Shown piece after piece: positions 60,567-64,000 of a DNA stretch of 64,000 bases. Source of the DNA: Spinacia oleracea (taxonomy: Eukaryota; Streptophyta; Magnoliopsida; Caryophyllales; Amaranthaceae). The notes beneath the pieces are model-generated. The model was not told the origin of the DNA and searched no databases. It saw only the letters and a program-made list of their open reading frames with translations. The stretch's first letter is position 1; every line of letters starts with the position of its first letter. A program made the translations under genes and the position numbers. Location: contig NC_079492.1 of assembly GCF_020520425.1 (NCBI RefSeq), positions 69,927,671-69,991,670 on the forward strand, in the 5' to 3' direction.

Positions 60567-60740
60567 TTAACAACCTACTTTTAACTTTGATTATCTCACC
60601 AATTTCATTACCTATTATAATAATATAACTCTAATATTATACTATAGAATTAATTCTAATTCTATCTCAATATGTACCTATACAGATTTTTAGAAATAAT
60701 TTTTAATAGAAAGAACAACGAATTGCTAGTTCCATGTTAG

Positions 60741-60831
60741 AACAAAGGATGCCCTTATTGGATTGGATAGATGCAGAAGATATCAGAAATAGGAGGATAA
60801 TAATGGTACATCATATTGTGCCTAGCTAGCA
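60741..60831 (+). pseudogene. Remnant of a second F-box gene tail
   Basis: About 90 bp match the last codons of the gene just upstream: 'gcccttattggattggatagatgcagaa' against 'acccttattggaagggatggatgcagaa', then ...VHHIVPS and stop against HHFVPSLSF. The rest of the copy is gone. It indicates an old tandem duplication. Confidence 0.7.
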
Positions 60832-60948
60832 TCTTGTAAATGTGATCACTTTGGTTTTTTATACATATTTGTTTATTCTTTATACTTTCTTCAAGTTATA
60901 CACTATTTCATTGTTATTTATACTGGTTCAAGTTCGGATCATTACAAA

Positions 60949-61922
60949 TAGGGATGCTAATGAGCCGAGTCGAGCTCGAGTTTGGCTAAGCTCGACTCGA
61001 ACTCGAAAACTCATAGTCAAACTCGACTCGACTCGAAAACTTGCGAGCCTAAAATTTTCAAACTCGACTCGAACTCGAAAACTAAACCCGAGCTCGAAAT
61101 CGGCTCGAAATCAGCTCGAAAACTCAAAGCCGAGCTCCAAAACTAAACTCAAGCTCGAACTCGGCTTGAACTCGACTCGAACTCGGCTCGAAAACACAAG
61201 CACTCGAGCTAAAACTCAACTCGTAATCGATTTGAAAACCCAAAATTGAGCTTAAATTCGACTTAAATCAAATTTAAATCTTATAAAAAGTAAGTTTATA
61301 CACCAAATCAATATATCCATTAGCCCAAATGAAAGCCCAATGGAAATGATTTGTACACTTTCATACTCAAAGAGTAATACTTATAACCCTTTTCCCCTTT
61401 CCTCCCTCACTTATTTACCAATGTGGGACAAAGTTAATATAACATTTTCTTCTTTCCTCCCTCACTTATTTACCCATGTGGGACAAAATGAATATATTTA
61501 TTTCCTTCTTTCCTCCCTTATTTATGTACCAACGTTGGAGTAACGATAGAAGACATTTTGACTGCCAAATAGTGTAATCCATATGGACGAATTAGATTTT
61601 TTTTTTTTTTTTGTCCTTAATAACTTATTCATCCATTTTAGGAAGAAAAAAAATATTTTTATAAAAGAATTAAAAAACATAAAATGATGAATAAAAATGA
61701 TAAAATAAAACATTTATATTTTTATAACAGTTTTTATTATGTATATATAATTCGAGCTTCTCGAGCTTTTCGAGTCGAGTATCAAGTTGCTCGACTCGAC
61801 TCGTTAAATTTTCGAGTCGATCTCGAGCTCGAGTCGAGCTGATTCGAATCGAGTTTTGACCGAGCTTTGACCGAGTCGGGTTCGAGTAGCTCGCGAGTTC
61901 GGGGAGCTCATAAGCACCCCTA
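60949..61922. mobile_element. hAT-type MITE rich in CTCGAG-like motifs
   Basis: 974 bp. Ends TAGGGATGCTAATGAGCC and, inverted, TAGGGGTGCTTATGAGCTCC. Flanked by 8-bp ATTACAAA (60941-60948) and GTTACAAA (61923-61930), one mismatch. The terminal ~290 and ~180 bp are dense in CTCGAACTCG/TCGAGTCGAG words in both orientations. The middle holds a 55-bp tandem repeat (61391-61545, CCTCCCTCACTTATTTACC-type, 2.6 copies). No transposase ORF; ORFs through it are repeat-driven. Confidence 0.85.
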
Positions 61923-61995
61923 GTTACAAACAATCAATTACAACTAAAATAAGTTAATTCTTACACGATACAAGTGAAGATCAAGTTAACATAAT

Positions 61996-63862
61996 TGTTG
62001 AGCCAATATGGTTTTGATGATGACAAACTAACGTAATCAACTAACGTGGTTTTCAAGTTGTATGTGTGCAAGGATCATTAATGAATAGTTGTGCCCAAGT
62101 CATCAATAATAAAGCTTACTGGAAGTTGATGATTGTGAGATGCTTATAACAAAGAAGCATAAAATCCAGAGCTGGAATTGCAGAGCAGTTCCTAAGGATA
62201 AACTCTAGAGAAGCTGGGAGTTTTAAAGTTCATGCGGAAGAACTAGAACTCCAGATGAGCTAGAGGAATCCCAATAGAGATGGCTGTTCCCAAAGAAGGT
62301 TGTTCCCGAAGACGGCTGTTCCCAAAGACGTCTGTTCCCAAAGACGGTTGTTCCCAAAGACGGCTGTTCCCAAAGACGGTTGTTCCTAAAGACGGCTGTT
62401 CCTAAAGATGGATGTTCCTAGAGATGGCTGTTCCTAAAGATGGCTGTTCCTAAAGATGCTTGTTCCTGAGGATCAACCATTGTTCCCGAGGAGCACTTGT
62501 TCCCGAGGAACAACCAACATGCGGAGCACTTGTTCCTGAGGAACAACCAACATGCGGAGCAGCATGAAACATGAAGACAAGAAACAAGAGTTTATTTTCT
62601 AGGATTCATGTGAGTATGTGGAAACGTGAAAGGTAATGGAACAAGGTATTAAAAGGAACTCGTGGAACTCGTGTCTAGGAACTTGGTATGCATCCTAAGT
62701 ATAATGTCAATATGCATTAATCTAATTGTCAGTAAGTTTAGAATATAAACGTGATTTAGGATAGTTTATTTAAGAGTTTTAATTTGATTAAAAGTCCTTA
62801 AATAAATAGGTAATTGACTAAGTCTAGGATTCTTAATAAGATAAATATGTTTTATATTTTGGAATTAATTAGTTAATTAATTAGAGTCTTGTTAAGTTGG
62901 GTATCTTGGAATTAACTAATTAATTAATTAGAGTCCTACTAATTTGGGTATCCTAGGTTAGTCAAATATTAATATACGTTTATCAGTAGATTAATTAGGT
63001 AGGTTCCTATTAACTTAGGAATCCTATGAAATCAGTTATTAAATCACGTTTAATATAACACGTTAAATATAACTGACATATTAGTTATTGATGTTAGGAT
63101 CACGCCTAGAAACTAGGATGCATTACTTGGTATTAGCTTGTTCCCCAAGTACATTATATCCACGTTCATATACCACGTTCTCATCAACTATAGAGGTCAT
63201 GGGTACATGCCTAGGAACATGGGAATATGGCTGATAGTTGAAGAGATTATGGGGAAAGCAGTTAGGAGTTCCAACACTATAAAAGAGGATCTTAGCATTC
63301 ATTCCAAGGTGTCTGACTTCTCAGTCATTCCACAGAGTCTGGTTTACGTGGAAGGTAATTAAAGAAAATATATTTGTTCCACGTTTATGAGTCAGTTCCT
63401 GAGTTCTAAGTTCCTTCAGTTCCTACACTAAAGTTCTTGTTCCTTTACAGTTCTTCTACGCTTCTCATATATTGTAACAGGTTTGGGTTAGGAACTTGAG
63501 TGAGTTCCTATTGTATTTGGAAAGGCTTTGATTGAAGTCTTGAGAGAGTTAAACACAACTAAGCGTGAATGTTATACTCTTTGTATGGGATCCTAAGTTC
63601 ACGGGGAACTTGGGTTGATAGAGTTTCCAATTAAGTTAGTAACAGGGTCGTTCGCTTGATGAATGAGAGCTCGTCGTTAAAATCCCCCGTGGTCGTGGTT
63701 TTGTCTTCTTGATAATTTTCAAGAAGATTTCCACGCTAAATTCTCTCTTGCATTATTTTCTATACTTGCTTTTAAGTTTCTTTTATAATTCCGCAAAAAG
63801 TTAGAAGCAAGTTCCAAATTACAATTCACCCCCCCTCTTGTACGTGTTCCATCCGAATAACA
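61996..63862 (+). repeat. 5' LTR of a SIRE/Maximus-like copia element
   Basis: TGTTGAGCC...CCGAATAACA, 1867 bp. A TATA box (TATAAAAG) is at 63278-63285. A 16-bp tandem array (GACGGCTGTTCCCAAA type, about 11 copies) is at 62283-62460, followed by two copies of a ~40-bp unit containing the palindrome TTGTTCCTGAGGAACAA (62485-62560). The 'ttcacccccc' stretch just before the end and the TGTTGAGC start are typical of SIRE-like elements. Confidence 0.85.
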
Positions 63863-64000
63863 GTTGGTATCAGAGCCGGAACTCGCTGATAAGCAGGCAA
63901 CCCTGCTGAGTTAAGTTCCTGGAAGGAGGAACAATTACAAGAAACTTGACGAAAGGAACTCGGTCCTACATATTCAAAGGAACAAGGGAGATCTGAATTT
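63863..64000 (+). mobile_element. Primer site and start of the SIRE-like element interior
   Basis: TGGTATCAGAGCC at 63865-63877 is a perfect complement of the initiator-Met tRNA 3' end. The leader follows and leaves the window; gag is not reached. Confidence 0.85.

Overview
This is a stretch of plant nuclear DNA, almost certainly from a dicot with a repeat-rich genome. Evidence: AT-rich intergenic sequence, many nested LTR retrotransposons (Ty1/copia and Ty3/gypsy), plant-type CACTA, Helitron, PIF/Harbinger, hAT and Mutator ends, spliced exons with GT/AG borders, and an F-box gene of the plant F-box-associated type. The species cannot be fixed from the sequence; the repeat style resembles Amaranthaceae (spinach/beet group), which is inference only. 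There is no sign of bacterial, organellar or viral-genome context.

Layout. 1-4141: 5' part of a minus-strand Tat/Ogre-type gypsy element (LTR, primer site, broken gag). 4142-4401 and 19299-19749: two halves of a host gene fragment, split by a copia element (4407-19298, 219-bp LTRs, 5-bp target duplication GATAC). That element is itself split by a second copia element (5677-16006, 1388-bp LTRs, duplication AGAAG). By my hand count the inner LTRs differ at about 2% of sites and the outer ones at about 4.6%, agreeing with the nesting order. 19750-25877: AT microsatellite, a Helitron 3' end, a Harbinger-type MITE, a decayed gypsy pol, and a copia LTR stub. 25878-28835 and 47417-50999: two ~3-kb copies of one chromovirus-type LTR, possibly the two ends of one old element. 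Between them lie a 50-bp hairpin minisatellite, a Tat/Ogre LTR piece, a large non-autonomous LTR element (34351-41645) inserted in the last codons of an O-methyltransferase-like gene, and a CACTA element end (to 47410) carrying its own five-exon transposon gene plus ABCC-transporter exon fragments.

51000-58900: LINE remnant, Mutator-type fold-back element, a small non-autonomous LTR element (248-bp LTRs), two Helitron 5' ends, and an intact SKP1 exon 2 with its splice acceptor, probably captured. 59259-60566 holds the only convincing intact host gene in the window, an F-box protein with promoter and a small overlapping upstream ORF, followed by a remnant of a second copy of its tail. 60949-61922: hAT-type MITE. 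61996-64000: LTR and primer site of a SIRE-like copia element that runs off the right edge.

No operon-like co-operation exists here. The recurring theme is transposons breaking or carrying pieces of host genes (O-methyltransferase, ABCC transporter, SKP1, one unidentified gene). I found no convincing new enzymatic system; the best unexplained structures are the 50-bp hairpin array, the 188-codon ORF in the gag position of the non-autonomous LTR element, and the two palindrome-rich hAT-type MITEs.
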